47,285 bases of DNA from CAYFUG01 sp964346295 (GTDB lineage: Bacteria; Patescibacteriota; Minisyncoccia; Moranbacterales; DUUL01): the NCBI GenBank assembly GCA_964346295.1, contig CAYFUG010000011.1:1-47285 (forward strand). The letters are read 5' to 3'. The notes beneath the pieces are model-generated. The model worked only from the letters and a program-made list of their open reading frames with translations, was not told the DNA's origin and made no database searches. The translations under genes were made by a program, and so were the position numbers. Within the stretch, counting starts at the first letter, position 1; each line of letters begins with the position of its first letter. Shown piece by piece: positions 1 to 7,637 of the stretch.

Positions 1-106
1 TTTGCATGAAATTCTAACAATTTTTGTAAACAACGCTAGTATATCTTACAGATTATTAATAGGACCACTATATAGACAGTCTTAGTGCTAAAATTGTTTT
101 TAGCAG

Positions 107-511
107 TTAAGAGATTAAGTATCCGACTGTAAATCCATAAATCAAAAAAAGTAGAACTGTCAAAAGAAAGTTTTTGAGATTATTTTTCAAAAATTTCTTT
201 TTGTCAAAAACAAATCCAAGTCCAGATAAAATTATACAATAAAAAACCAGCGGTCGAAAAAACCAAGCAAAGCCACTTAGATACCCCAGCACATCCATGG
301 GAAAAACCTCAAAAAATGCAACAAACGACCTTCCATAGCCAATAATTGGGACAGAAAATAAGTTCGGTCCAAAATCATCTGAAATCTCTGCGGTTAAAAA
401 TCCCCCTGTCTAAACCCCAACATAGGCCAAAACAAAGGCCACCGGCACTTTCCACCTCCAGGCTAAGTTGTTGAATTTTTGAAGAAGCTTTTTCGTGGTA
501 AGAAATTTGAT
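107..511 (-). pseudogene. Interrupted small membrane protein
   Basis: One reading frame runs from about 511 to the TAA at 107-109 but is broken by an in-frame TAG at 410-412. Both halves look like protein. The first half has a basic stretch and a hydrophobic helix; the second begins TGGFLTAEIS and continues through two further membrane helices. A strong Shine-Dalgarno (AAGGAGGG, 518-525) sits 6 nt before an ATC codon at 509-511, where a start codon is expected but no ATG, GTG or TTG is present. The first ATG after the stop (298) would give a 63-residue protein with two membrane segments, but it has no comparable ribosome site and would discard conserved-looking sequence. A CAG-to-TAG change would explain the stop. 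I do not recognise the family. Degraded gene is the likeliest reading; non-standard initiation plus readthrough or base errors are alternatives. Confidence 0.6.
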
Positions 512-548
512 TCTTAACCCTCCTTAAAAAGATAGTCTGTACCAAAGC

Positions 549-2189
549 TTATTTGGACTCCTCTACTTCTTCCTTTTCTTTTTCAGGCTTTTTGGTAGTA
601 GTCTTTTTGGTAGTAGTCTTTTTGGCAGTTTTTTTGACAGGAGCTTTTTTGGTCTGTTTCTTCCCTTTCTTTTCTTCTTTTTCTTCTTCTTTGGATTCTT
701 CGGCAGACTCTCCAGTCTCCTTGACTTCTTCGACAGGCTCCTCTGTCGCCTCCTCTTTGGAAGCTGCCTTAGAACTTTCAAGCTCCTCCTCTGAAGCTTC
801 CAACTCTTCTGCTCTCTGTACTTCGTCCTCTTGAACTTCTATCGCCGCTCCCTCTGCCTTTTCAGCCGCTAATTCCTCTCCTGCCACTTCCTCTTCTACT
901 TTTTGCTGATCGCCTTCTTTATCCTCCACCTTCAAAGCCTCTACATCAATATCCCAACCGGATAGCTTCACAGCCAGCCGCACATTTTGCCCGCGCCTTC
1001 CAATCGCCAAAGAAAGTTGATCCTCCATTACAAAAGCTCGCGCCTTTTTTTCCTCTTCACCAATTACTTCCACCTTGATTACCTTGGCAGGAAGTAACGC
1101 ACTAGCAATTAGCTTCTCAGGGTCATCACTCCATTCAATGATATCAATCTTCTCGCCATCTAACTCGTCAATCACTGCTTGCACTCGAGTGCCCTTTTGA
1201 CCAACACAAGAACCAATCGGATCAATCTCCTCCTCATTAGAGGCCACTGCGATCTTAGCCCGATTACCAGCCTCTCTAGCCACCGATTTAATCTCTACTG
1301 TTCCAGCAAAAATTTCCGGGACTTCCAATTCAAATAATTTTACTAAAAGATTTGGATGACGCCGAGAAAGCACTATCCCTGGACCTCGCAAATCAGATTC
1401 TACTCGATCCACATACACTCTAATCCTTTGACCCACTCGATACTGCTCAGAAGGAATTTGCTCGGAAGGAAACAATACTCCCACAGCCTTCCCCATCTCA
1501 ATGTAAACCTTCCCTCCTTCAATTCGCTGGATAGACCCACTAATAATTTCTCCTTCTTTTCCTTTGTATTCTTCATACATAGAATCTCGTTCAGCCTCCC
1601 GAATTCTTTGAATAATAACTTGTTTAGCAGTCTGAGAGGCTACTCGTCCGTAATCACTCCGAGATTCCAGAGGAATCTCCAAAAAATCTCCCGCTACAAT
1701 CTCTTTGTCCACTTTTTTAGCCTCCTCCCAAAGAATATCTCTCTCTGGATTAAATTTAGGTAAACCTTCCTCTTCCTCTCCGCTTAACTCGCGAGCTTTT
1801 TCTCTCATTTTCTTGAACTTCTCTGCCAACTTTTCACTTTTTCGAGCCTCCTGAAAATTCTCCTCTTCCTTCTTAGTGTTTTTTTTCTTGGGATCCTGAT
1901 CTTCACTTTCAGCATCCCCTTCCTCTTCTTCCATTTCTTCCATTAAACGCATCGACTCATCTACCACCTCCTTGAGCTGATAGAATTCTACCTCCCCAGA
2001 GGACTCTTGTAGACTAGCCATAATCAATTGGCCTCTTTTTCCATAATCTTTTTTATAAGCTGCAGCCAAAGCTGCCTCAATCGACTCCACTACCCGTTCC
2101 TTGTCAATTCCTTTTTCTTCGCAAATTTGAGCAATCGCGCTCCCAAATTGCCCCATTGCCGAAGAATCTTTAATAATTTTTGATGTCAT
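549..2189 (-). CDS. nusA: Transcription termination/antitermination factor NusA
   Basis: NusA binds RNA polymerase and nascent RNA and modulates pausing, termination and antitermination. The 546-residue protein has the NusA N-terminal domain (about 1-205), an S1 domain (about 212-278) and two KH domains with GxxG loops (GQKG near 330 and GRRG near 398). Two features are unusual. The N-terminal domain carries an extra Lys/Glu-rich insert (about 85-145), and after residue 420 there is a 125-residue acidic then Lys/Thr-rich tail that bacterial NusA normally lacks. The start at 2189 gives the usual N-terminal helix. The gene stands alone, without the rimP or infB neighbours common elsewhere, and lies behind a leader with promoter, leader peptide and terminator-like hairpin (2286-2408). 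Family assignment is certain; the role of the tail is unknown. Confidence 0.96.
   Translation of the reverse strand: MTSKIIKDSSAMGQFGSAIAQICEEKGIDKERVVESIEAALAAAYKKDYGKRGQLIMASLQESSGEVEFYQLKEVVDESMRLMEEMEEEEGDAESEDQDPKKKNTKKEEENFQEARKSEKLAEKFKKMREKARELSGEEEEGLPKFNPERDILWEEAKKVDKEIVAGDFLEIPLESRSDYGRVASQTAKQVIIQRIREAERDSMYEEYKGKEGEIISGSIQRIEGGKVYIEMGKAVGVLFPSEQIPSEQYRVGQRIRVYVDRVESDLRGPGIVLSRRHPNLLVKLFELEVPEIFAGTVEIKSVAREAGNRAKIAVASNEEEIDPIGSCVGQKGTRVQAVIDELDGEKIDIIEWSDDPEKLIASALLPAKVIKVEVIGEEEKKARAFVMEDQLSLAIGRRGQNVRLAVKLSGWDIDVEALKVEDKEGDQQKVEEEVAGEELAAEKAEGAAIEVQEDEVQRAEELEASEEELESSKAASKEEATEEPVEEVKETGESAEESKEEEKEEKKGKKQTKKAPVKKTAKKTTTKKTTTKKPEKEKEEVEESK
588..632 (-). repeat. Three 15-bp tandem repeats in the nusA tail
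   Basis: Two identical 15-bp units (588-602 and 603-617) and a diverged third (618-632) lie in frame in the 3' end of nusA. They encode the repeating K-K-T-T-T stretch of the C-terminal tail. The tail could expand or contract by replication slippage without breaking the frame. Confidence 0.8.
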
Positions 2190-2278
2190 AATAATTATTT
2201 AATTTATAATTTATAGTTAATACACTCAGCTCAAAATTTCATACCATTTCCTCTTTTTCTCTTTCTTTCAGATCCCCT

Positions 2279-2329
2279 GTTTCCCAAAAAAACAAATCCC
2301 GGTGGACTTAATCAAATCCATCGGGAAAC
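2279..2329 (-). terminator. nusA leader terminator with competing antiterminator stem
   Basis: On the minus strand CCCGATGGA (2325-2317) pairs with TCCACCGGG (2306-2298), one G-T wobble, around a 10-nt loop. ATTTG and seven T residues follow, ending at 2286, which is an intrinsic terminator layout. A second perfect 7-bp pairing, GTTTCCC (2329-2323) with GGGAAAC (2285-2279), shares the CCC of the first stem, so the two folds exclude each other. The structure lies about 100 nt upstream of the nusA start and downstream of a sigma70-type promoter, so it would attenuate nusA or end an RNA of about 87 nt. Confidence 0.6.
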
Positions 2330-2347
2330 AATCACCTCTAGCACCAT
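2312..2347 (-). CDS. Putative 11-residue leader peptide upstream of nusA
   Basis: An ATG at 2347 opens a short frame, M-V-L-E-V-I-V-S-R-W-I, ending in TGA at 2312. A Shine-Dalgarno GAGGTG lies at 2358-2353, 5 nt before the ATG. The last codons run through the 5' arm of the terminator stem and the stop falls in its loop. A translating ribosome would therefore cover one arm of the hairpin. The arrangement resembles leader-peptide attenuators. Short frames arise by chance, so support comes from the combination of ribosome site, spacing and position. Confidence 0.4.
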   Translation of the reverse strand: MVLEVIVSRWI

Positions 2348-2379
2348 CTCAACACCTCAAAACTCAACTAACTGAGAGC

Positions 2380-2408
2380 AGTCTACCGCAAAGCCCTCTC
2401 TCTGTCAA
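2380..2408 (-). promoter_or_regulatory. Promoter of the nusA leader
   Basis: On the minus strand a perfect -35 TTGACA (2408-2403) is followed after 17 bp by TAGACT (2385-2380), a 4/6 match to the -10 consensus. Transcription would begin near 2373, giving a leader of about 180 nt before nusA. Confidence 0.6.
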
Positions 2409-2473
2409 CCTCCTGACCAACCAACCTTGTGCTATCAAAAGCCTTCTTTAATCATTTAACCACCCCTTCACTC

Positions 2474-2501
2474 TTGACAAAAATACTACTTGTGATAAAG
2501 T
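2474..2501 (+). promoter_or_regulatory. Candidate promoter for the 2737 gene
   Basis: TTGACA (2474-2479) is followed after 16 bp by TAAAGT (2496-2501). It is divergent from the nusA promoter, about 65 bp away, and would give a 5' leader of roughly 230 nt. Confidence 0.4.
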
Positions 2502-2584
2502 TAACTGTTAAAAAATTATTGAAATCAATTTACTACTTGGTTATTTTTTGAAAACTAACATTACACTAACAAAGTTCCATTAAA

Positions 2585-2685
2585 GCTTTGCCTATCTCAT
2601 TCTTTACCACTAAGAGGTTAGAATCGATCAACAATTTCAGGCCCTTGCCAAAAAATCAAAGATCTTCTACAATTTCAGGCAAAGC
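2585..2685 (+). repeat. Repeats in the leader of the 2737 gene
   Basis: Two exact 12-bp direct repeats, ACAATTTCAGGC, lie at 2631-2642 and 2669-2680. GCTTTGCC (2585-2592) and GGCAAAGC (2678-2685) form a perfect 8-bp inverted repeat bracketing them. The rest of the 2190-2736 gap is AT-rich sequence between the divergent promoters with no gene I can support. Confidence 0.55.
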
Positions 2686-2736
2686 TACTTGAATGTTAGC
2701 AAAAATCAAAAATCAAAAAATAACCAAAACAAAATT

Positions 2737-3636
2737 ATGAAAGACTCTCAACAAGAAAGGGCGGATAAAATCAATTCGCTCCAGGAGATGATTGCCAACG
2801 CTGAGCAAACCATTTCTTCTGCTAAACAAATGCTGACTCACCTCCAAGGAGGAGAAAGCACCCCCCCTCCAGCGCCCGCTAGTATCCCTAGTACTATTTC
2901 TGCCGAACAACAAAATGGGGAGCGAGTTATCCACGGAACCTTCAATGGACAAATTATGATTGGGGAAGACGGTCGCAATTACCCGGTCCAAGCCAATTAC
3001 GCTTCCAAATCTAAGTTAGTAGAAGGTGACATGCTCAAGCTAACCATCACCCCTGATGGTAATTTTATGTATAAGCAGATTGGACCCATAGATCGCAAAT
3101 ATCTGATTGGGATTGTTCAAAGAGATGACCGGGGAAATTTTATTATTCAGACTGAAGAAAAGCCCTACCGAGTACTTCTAGCTGCTGCCACCTACTTCAA
3201 AATAGAAGAGGGAGACGAAGTTACTATTGTAGCGCCTAAAGTCGGTCAATCCGAATGGGGTGCCATTGAAAATGTAGTTAGAAAATCTAGTGAAGGAGCT
3301 ACCCCAGTTGCTCCTCGCCCTGCACTTCCTCAAGAAATTCAAGAAGAAAACATTCCATCTCCTAGTAGTGAAGCCCCTTCCGATCCTCATCCTCAATCCA
3401 AGAACTCCGAACCAGAAGAGTCAGAGGAGGAGCCAGCTTCCGCACTCCAAAGGCTAGAAGAAGAAATTGAGCAAGAAAGGCGCTCTACTCAAAAACAAGA
3501 GAAGGAAGCCGGAAGCTCAGAAAAGTTCAGCGGAGATCAAGAAGCTTCCCAATTAGAAGATGATGATTCCCTAGAGAAAGACTGGGAAGCAGAAAGCGAT
3601 CAAATCGCCCAAAGTCTCAATGAGGAAAAACGGTAA
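2737..3636 (+). CDS. Conserved hypothetical protein with paired beta-rich domains
   Basis: I do not recognise a named family. From the ATG at 2737 the product has about 299 residues in three parts. An N-terminal helical, possibly coiled-coil stretch (about 1-40) is followed by a short Pro/Ala/Ser linker. The middle (about 60-185) looks like two consecutive small beta domains (for example VIHGTFNGQIMIGEDGRNYP and a later GIVQRDDRGNFIIQT). The last 110 residues are Glu/Ser/Gln-rich and probably disordered. There is no signal peptide or membrane segment, so it is likely cytoplasmic. An upstream in-frame ATG at 2689 would add a Lys/Asn-rich stretch of leader-like composition, so I prefer 2737. 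The GtrA gene follows after 42 bp and may be co-transcribed. Confidence 0.7.
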   Translation: MKDSQQERADKINSLQEMIANAEQTISSAKQMLTHLQGGESTPPPAPASIPSTISAEQQNGERVIHGTFNGQIMIGEDGRNYPVQANYASKSKLVEGDMLKLTITPDGNFMYKQIGPIDRKYLIGIVQRDDRGNFIIQTEEKPYRVLLAAATYFKIEEGDEVTIVAPKVGQSEWGAIENVVRKSSEGATPVAPRPALPQEIQEENIPSPSSEAPSDPHPQSKNSEPEESEEEPASALQRLEEEIEQERRSTQKQEKEAGSSEKFSGDQEASQLEDDDSLEKDWEAESDQIAQSLNEEKR

Positions 3637-3678
3637 TTCAATCCTAACGAAACTCCTGCTTTCTGAAAATTAACTTTT

Positions 3679-4383
3679 ATGGCTCAGCAAAAATCCAAGA
3701 AGAAGTCGGGTTGCAAACCTCAAGACGAAAAACAAAGTAAAAAAAAGGCGCGCTTAGTTAAATTAAAGTCCAAAGATTACGCCCTAATTTCCTTTATCGG
3801 GGTTTGTTTTTCTATTTTTCTAATCCCGATTCTCAAGAACATTCAGGCCGGATCTCAGCAGCTTCCTTTACCAGAAATAGACTTTATCTTTTGGGTATTA
3901 ATCGCCCTGAGCACCATCGCTTTATCTAATTTGGCTCTTTATCTCTCTTTTCTTGTAGCCAAGAAGATTCCCGTCTTTCTTCAAATTGCTAAATTTACCG
4001 CAGTAGGTGTTTTCAACACCTTTCTAGATTGGAGTGTGGTTAATTTTTTAATCTTCCTAACTGGAACCACTGCTGGAGTAACCTTCTCCTCTTTTAACAT
4101 ACTCTCCTTCGTTATCGCCAACACTGCTAGCTTCATTTGGAATAAATACTGGATTTTCCAGTCCCAAAAAAAGAAGGCCTGGGAGGACTACTTGCAGTTT
4201 ATCACCGTCAGTGCCCTAGGGCTGGTTGCTAAACTGGGAATTATCACTTTAATCGTTGATGTAATTGGTCCAGTCAATAATATCGATGATAAGATCTGGG
4301 CCAATTTGGCCTTGGTAATCTCCACTATGTTTTTCATGGTTTGGAACTTTTTAGGATATAAATTTATTGTCTTTAAGAAATAA
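3679..4383 (+). CDS. GtrA-like membrane protein
   Basis: The C-terminal part (about 103-233) fits the GtrA family: a four-helix membrane domain starting KFTAVGVFNTFLDW, with the family's conserved Asn and Asp, and a short loop containing NKYWIF. GtrA proteins are thought to move or position undecaprenyl-linked sugars for cell-surface glycans. This copy has 234 residues against about 120-150 for the bare family. It has a Lys-rich cytoplasmic N-terminus (1-33) and two extra membrane helices (about 35-52 and 68-94). It lies 42 bp after the preceding gene, and a clear terminator follows. The exact substrate cannot be told from sequence. Confidence 0.85.
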   Translation: MAQQKSKKKSGCKPQDEKQSKKKARLVKLKSKDYALISFIGVCFSIFLIPILKNIQAGSQQLPLPEIDFIFWVLIALSTIALSNLALYLSFLVAKKIPVFLQIAKFTAVGVFNTFLDWSVVNFLIFLTGTTAGVTFSSFNILSFVIANTASFIWNKYWIFQSQKKKAWEDYLQFITVSALGLVAKLGIITLIVDVIGPVNNIDDKIWANLALVISTMFFMVWNFLGYKFIVFKK

Positions 4384-4433
4384 AGAGCTAATGTTTAGTT
4401 TGTACCCTAGTCATCTTTTTAAATTTTACTTTT

Positions 4434-4462
4434 GCCCCTCTTTATTATACAGAGGGGCTTTT
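4434..4462 (+). terminator. Intrinsic terminator after the GtrA gene
   Basis: GCCCCTCT (4434-4441) pairs perfectly with AGAGGGGC (4451-4458) around a 9-nt loop, followed by TTTT. The T tract runs into the -35 box of the next promoter. Confidence 0.85.
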
Positions 4463-4489
4463 GATTTAAACAAAAAAAACCGTTATACT
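4461..4489 (+). promoter_or_regulatory. Promoter of dnaX
   Basis: TTGATT (4461-4466), a 17-bp spacer and TATACT (4484-4489) give good -35 and -10 matches, about 115 bp upstream of the dnaX start and directly after the terminator of the previous unit. Confidence 0.65.
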
Positions 4490-4603
4490 TTACCTTATCT
4501 GAAGCTAATCAACTGAAAACACCCCTAGGAAATAAGAATTACTGCCTTACAGACTAGACCTTGCAAACTAGACTCTTCCACTTAAAATCAAACACCCTAT
4601 TTT

Positions 4604-6487
4604 ATGTCCCTCTACCGTAAATACCGCCCCCACAGATTCTCCCAAATCAGCGGTCAAAAGACCGTTGTTAGAGTTTTGAATAACGCTCTAGCTCGCCAGA
4701 AACCTGGGCACGCCTACCTTCTTACCGGTCCCCGTGGTACCGGAAAAACCACTCTGGCTCGAGTTTTTTCTCAAGCAGTGAATTGCCTGGACCCTCAGCC
4801 TCAACCTGACCCCCAGGAGAAAATCACCTACCAAGAACCTTGTGGAAAATGCGCCAATTGCCAACTAATAGAGCAAAACAAGACTATCGATATCATCGAA
4901 ATTGACGCCGCCTCTCATACTGGAGTAGAAAACATCCGGCAACTAAAAGAAGAGCTAGACTTGCCACCGGGAGCTCTTAAGTACAAGGTTTACATTATCG
5001 ATGAAGTTCATATGCTCTCTATAGGGGCCTTCAATGCCCTCCTTAAGACTCTAGAGGAACCTCCTAATCATGCCATTTTTATTTTAGCTACCACCGAATT
5101 TCAAAAAGTTCCCGAAACCATCACTTCTCGCTGTCAAAACTTTACCATCTCCCTCCTATCTGAAGATCAAATCCTCACTCGCCTCCAAGCAGTTTGCCAA
5201 AAAGAAAACGCCGCCATCGAGAAAGAAGCCTTGGAAATCATCGCTCTCGAGGCGGGAGGAGGAATGCGGGATGCCCTTTCTCTTCTAGAAAAAATTATCC
5301 TCCTAGGAGGAGGTGACCAAAAATCCCAGCAGGCTATTACCGCCCAAGAAGCTAGCCAAATCCTCGGCACTTCTTCTAAGAATAATTTAATAAATTTTGC
5401 CCAAAGTTTAGCCGAGGGAGATGTGGCCAAGGGACTAGAGCAAATCCAACGCCTTCAGAGAGAAGGGATTAGCCTAGAGAGCTTTAATAAAAACTTTCTA
5501 TCCTTTTTAAGAGAGCTGCTTCTGGTTAAAGCAGAACAAACTACCAACTCTCATCGCAATCAATCGATTCCAGTCAGGCCCTCCCAGGAAGCTTTAATTT
5601 CTCAGCTAACCCTCTCCCAGCTACTCTCTTTAATTGAAATTTTCCAAGAATCTTTAGGGGCAATTAGACACTCGCCTCTCCCTCAGCTGCCTCTAGAAGT
5701 GGCTACTATAAAAGTCTACTTACAAAAGAATCCTTCTTCTGATTCCTCCGCCGATCCCGATAAACCCACTCCTCCTCCGAAAAACCCTCCTGCTCCTCCC
5801 AATCCATCCTTAGATAAAGCTACTTCTCTTCAAAAAGACCCTGCTCCAACTAGTTATCTAGCCGCCCCTAACTCTTCCCCTAAAGACAATAATTTTTCAA
5901 AATCACCTCAAGGAGCTTCTCAAGAGACTTCCAAAAAAACTAAGGAGCCTGCAAATCCAACTGAACCTGCAAAACCCTCTCTGCATCAAAAAAATATTCC
6001 TCCCGCTACTGTCAATCATCAACAAGCAAAAAATCAACCTGGCGAATCTTCTACGCCACCTAACCCCGAGAAAATCAACTCCGAAAACTCTAAAAGCCTT
6101 CCCTTTCAAGCTGTCTTAGAGAGCTGGAATTCTATTCTTAAGCAAGTAGCTACCCACAAATTTTCCGCAGGAGGATCCCTGGCCAATTGCGCCCCTTTTG
6201 GATTAGACAAACAAAACCAACTTCTGATTCGAGCCCCCCGGGAATTCATCCGCAAGCAACTTTCCAACCCTGAAAATTCTAAACTTATCACCGCTGCTCT
6301 AGAAAAAAACCTAAGAGTCTCCCCGATAAAAATTTCCTTTTTCCTTCCTGCTGAACAAAAAAATTTAGAGATTATCACCGATGATCAAGTAATGGCCAAC
6401 CAAAAAATCATTCATCAAGCCCTCAGGATTTTTGGAGGAAAATTAATCTCCTCTACCCTAGAAGAAGAATGGGAAAAAGAAGATTAG
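4604..6487 (+). CDS. dnaX: DNA polymerase III subunit tau/gamma
   Basis: DnaX is the ATPase of the clamp loader; full-length tau also links polymerases and helicase. The 627-residue product begins SLYRKYRP, typical of the family. It has a Walker A motif (GPRGTGKT, 42-49), zinc-binding cysteines (C61, C80, C83, C86), a Walker B motif (IIDEVH, 131-136) and the SRC sensor motif (175-177). Domain III follows to about residue 370, then a Pro/Ser/Lys-rich linker (about 375-500) and a C-terminal tau domain. Length is close to E. coli tau (643). An A7 run at codons 444-446 could produce a gamma-like form of 446 residues (separate entry). The gene has its own promoter and faces tRNA-Arg convergently across a shared terminator. 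Confidence 0.97.
   Translation: MSLYRKYRPHRFSQISGQKTVVRVLNNALARQKPGHAYLLTGPRGTGKTTLARVFSQAVNCLDPQPQPDPQEKITYQEPCGKCANCQLIEQNKTIDIIEIDAASHTGVENIRQLKEELDLPPGALKYKVYIIDEVHMLSIGAFNALLKTLEEPPNHAIFILATTEFQKVPETITSRCQNFTISLLSEDQILTRLQAVCQKENAAIEKEALEIIALEAGGGMRDALSLLEKIILLGGGDQKSQQAITAQEASQILGTSSKNNLINFAQSLAEGDVAKGLEQIQRLQREGISLESFNKNFLSFLRELLLVKAEQTTNSHRNQSIPVRPSQEALISQLTLSQLLSLIEIFQESLGAIRHSPLPQLPLEVATIKVYLQKNPSSDSSADPDKPTPPPKNPPAPPNPSLDKATSLQKDPAPTSYLAAPNSSPKDNNFSKSPQGASQETSKKTKEPANPTEPAKPSLHQKNIPPATVNHQQAKNQPGESSTPPNPEKINSENSKSLPFQAVLESWNSILKQVATHKFSAGGSLANCAPFGLDKQNQLLIRAPREFIRKQLSNPENSKLITAALEKNLRVSPIKISFFLPAEQKNLEIITDDQVMANQKIIHQALRIFGGKLISSTLEEEWEKED
5933..5943 (+). promoter_or_regulatory. 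Possible dnaX frameshift or slippage site
   Basis: In frame the sequence reads TCC AAA AAA ACT AAG. A -1 shift on the A7 run (5933-5939), or addition of one A during transcription, gives AAC TAA, an immediate stop at 5941-5943. The short product would be 446 residues, ending at the start of the linker, much like E. coli gamma (431). A Shine-Dalgarno-like AAGGAG lies 17 nt upstream (5910-5915). The run is not the ideal A AAA AAG heptamer, so transcriptional slippage is at least as likely as ribosomal shifting. Confidence 0.45.
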
Positions 6488-6566
6488 GAAAAGATAACAT
6501 CTGCCTGCTTTTCCATGTCCCAGTCACCGCTTCTATTTTATTACTATTACAATCCAAGCTTCCAAA

Positions 6567-6590
6567 AAAACAGCACTGAGAGGCTGTTTT
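6567..6590 (-). terminator. Shared terminator between dnaX and tRNA-Arg
   Basis: AAAACAGC (6567-6574) and GCTGTTTT (6583-6590) form a perfect 8-bp stem. On the minus strand seven T residues follow, suiting the end of the tRNA-Arg transcript. On the plus strand only TTTT follows, a weaker stop for dnaX. Confidence 0.65.
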
Positions 6591-6837
6591 AAAAAATAAA
6601 AAGCGACAAATTAACCTGCCTCCCCATAGTACTCTCTGGTCAATCTCTAAGAAACTGACTCAAGCTTGATTTTCCCAGTAATTAATTTCGCGCGCCATAC
6701 TTGAGCGAGACTTCCTGTCCTGTCCTTGAAAAAACTATTCCACAACATCGTGCGCCCCCATTGGAAAACTAGATTGAATAACCGAGCCGAGCCTACACCT
6801 CTCCACTTGAGCTATAAAATTTAATAGTCTACAGAAA
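6591..6837. other. Intergenic stretch without a recognisable gene
   Basis: With 6488-6566 this makes a 350-bp gap between dnaX and tRNA-Arg. Apart from the hairpin at 6567-6590 I see no conserved gene or RNA. A GC-richer patch near 6687-6710 has a loose resemblance to the core of the structured repeats described elsewhere but is too degraded to assign. Confidence 0.5.
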
Positions 6838-6914
6838 TGGTGTCCCTGGCAGGATTCGAACCTACGACCTCAGGCTCCGCAAGCCTGCGCTCTATCCAAC
6901 TGAGCTACAAGGAC
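6838..6914 (-). tRNA. tRNA-Arg (anticodon GCG)
   Basis: The minus strand folds as a full cloverleaf. The acceptor is GTCCTTG/CAGGGAC with one G-T pair, the D arm is GCTC/GAGC, and the anticodon stem CAGGC/GCCTG encloses loop TTGCGGA. The variable loop is AGGTC and the T arm GTAGG-TTCGAAT-CCTGC. Discriminator A73 is followed by an encoded CCA. Anticodon GCG reads CGC and CGU, and the D loop has A20, an arginine identity base. A TATAAT box lies upstream at 6981-6976. Confidence 0.95.
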
Positions 6915-7103
6915 AAATTTCAATCAAAATTCATTCTAACCCCTCAATTTAAAAAAACAAGCCTAAAGACTTTCTATTATACAATACAAGCTTCCTGCAG
7001 ATACTAGCAACTATTCTCTCCAGATTTTTCAAATGCTATAAAACAGAGTCTATTCTCGCAACTCTATGAACTACAAACTTAAAGACTAAACACTAACTTT
7101 GAC

Positions 7104-7616
7104 TTAGATATATTTTTCTAAAAAATCTACCACTCCTTCTTCGTGCTTTTCTTCTGGTAAAAAATTAATTAAAATCTCCCGAACCTCCACTGGATCCATA
7201 TCTTTTAATGGTATCCTAATATAAGGAGAAAATATTTTTTTACTCTTCAAGGATAACTCCTTTTTCCCGTCTTCCTCTTTGTCGTAAAAAATCCAAAAGT
7301 TTTCTAAAGAATCATACTCGTATAGGTTTCCATAAGCCTCTACTCCTTCCCAAGTAATTTTAAACTTATACTCTCGAGCTTCTCTTCGTTCTAAAAGATA
7401 AAACAACAGCCCAATTAAAATTGCAATGATGCTTAATAGAAAATTATTAGTAAAAAATCCCCATACCAAAAAACCAAACAGGATTAAAAAAATAATCCCT
7501 TCTCCTAGTTTGTGCTGAGACTGGTTTCCCGCCTCCTCCTTTACTTTCCAGGCAGCCAAAACCTCTTCGGTTTTATCTTTTTTAGCTTTACTTTTTTTGG
7601 GATTTTCTTTACTCAT
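7104..7616 (-). CDS. Two-helix membrane protein with PH-like tail (DUF5673-like)
   Basis: The 170-residue protein has a Lys-rich cytoplasmic N-terminus (1-35), two membrane helices (about 39-56 and 58-75) and a soluble C-terminal domain (about 78-170). That domain has alternating hydrophobic strands and ends in a helix, like the small PH-type domains fused to paired helices in many CPR membrane proteins. The motif IFSPYIRIPLKDM is typical of that group as I know it. Catalytic function is not evident. It lies 21 bp downstream of the CAP-domain gene on the same strand, so the two are probably co-transcribed. Family assignment is from general resemblance. Confidence 0.65.
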   Translation of the reverse strand: MSKENPKKSKAKKDKTEEVLAAWKVKEEAGNQSQHKLGEGIIFLILFGFLVWGFFTNNFLLSIIAILIGLLFYLLERREAREYKFKITWEGVEAYGNLYEYDSLENFWIFYDKEEDGKKELSLKSKKIFSPYIRIPLKDMDPVEVREILINFLPEEKHEEGVVDFLEKYI

Positions 7617-7637
7617 AAAAATTCCTCCACTGACTAA

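Noticed and set aside
1356..1763. Plus-strand open frame of 135 codons inside nusA
   Set aside because: Antisense to the S1 and N-terminal regions of NusA; no ribosome site or recognisable domain.
6687..6712. Possible decayed copy of the structured repeat
   Set aside because: Only a short CCATACTTGAGCGAG-like match without arms or pairing.
6957..6981. Small hairpin with seven T residues near the tRNA-Arg promoter
   Set aside because: The stem is weak and starts upstream of the expected transcription start, so it would not be transcribed in full.
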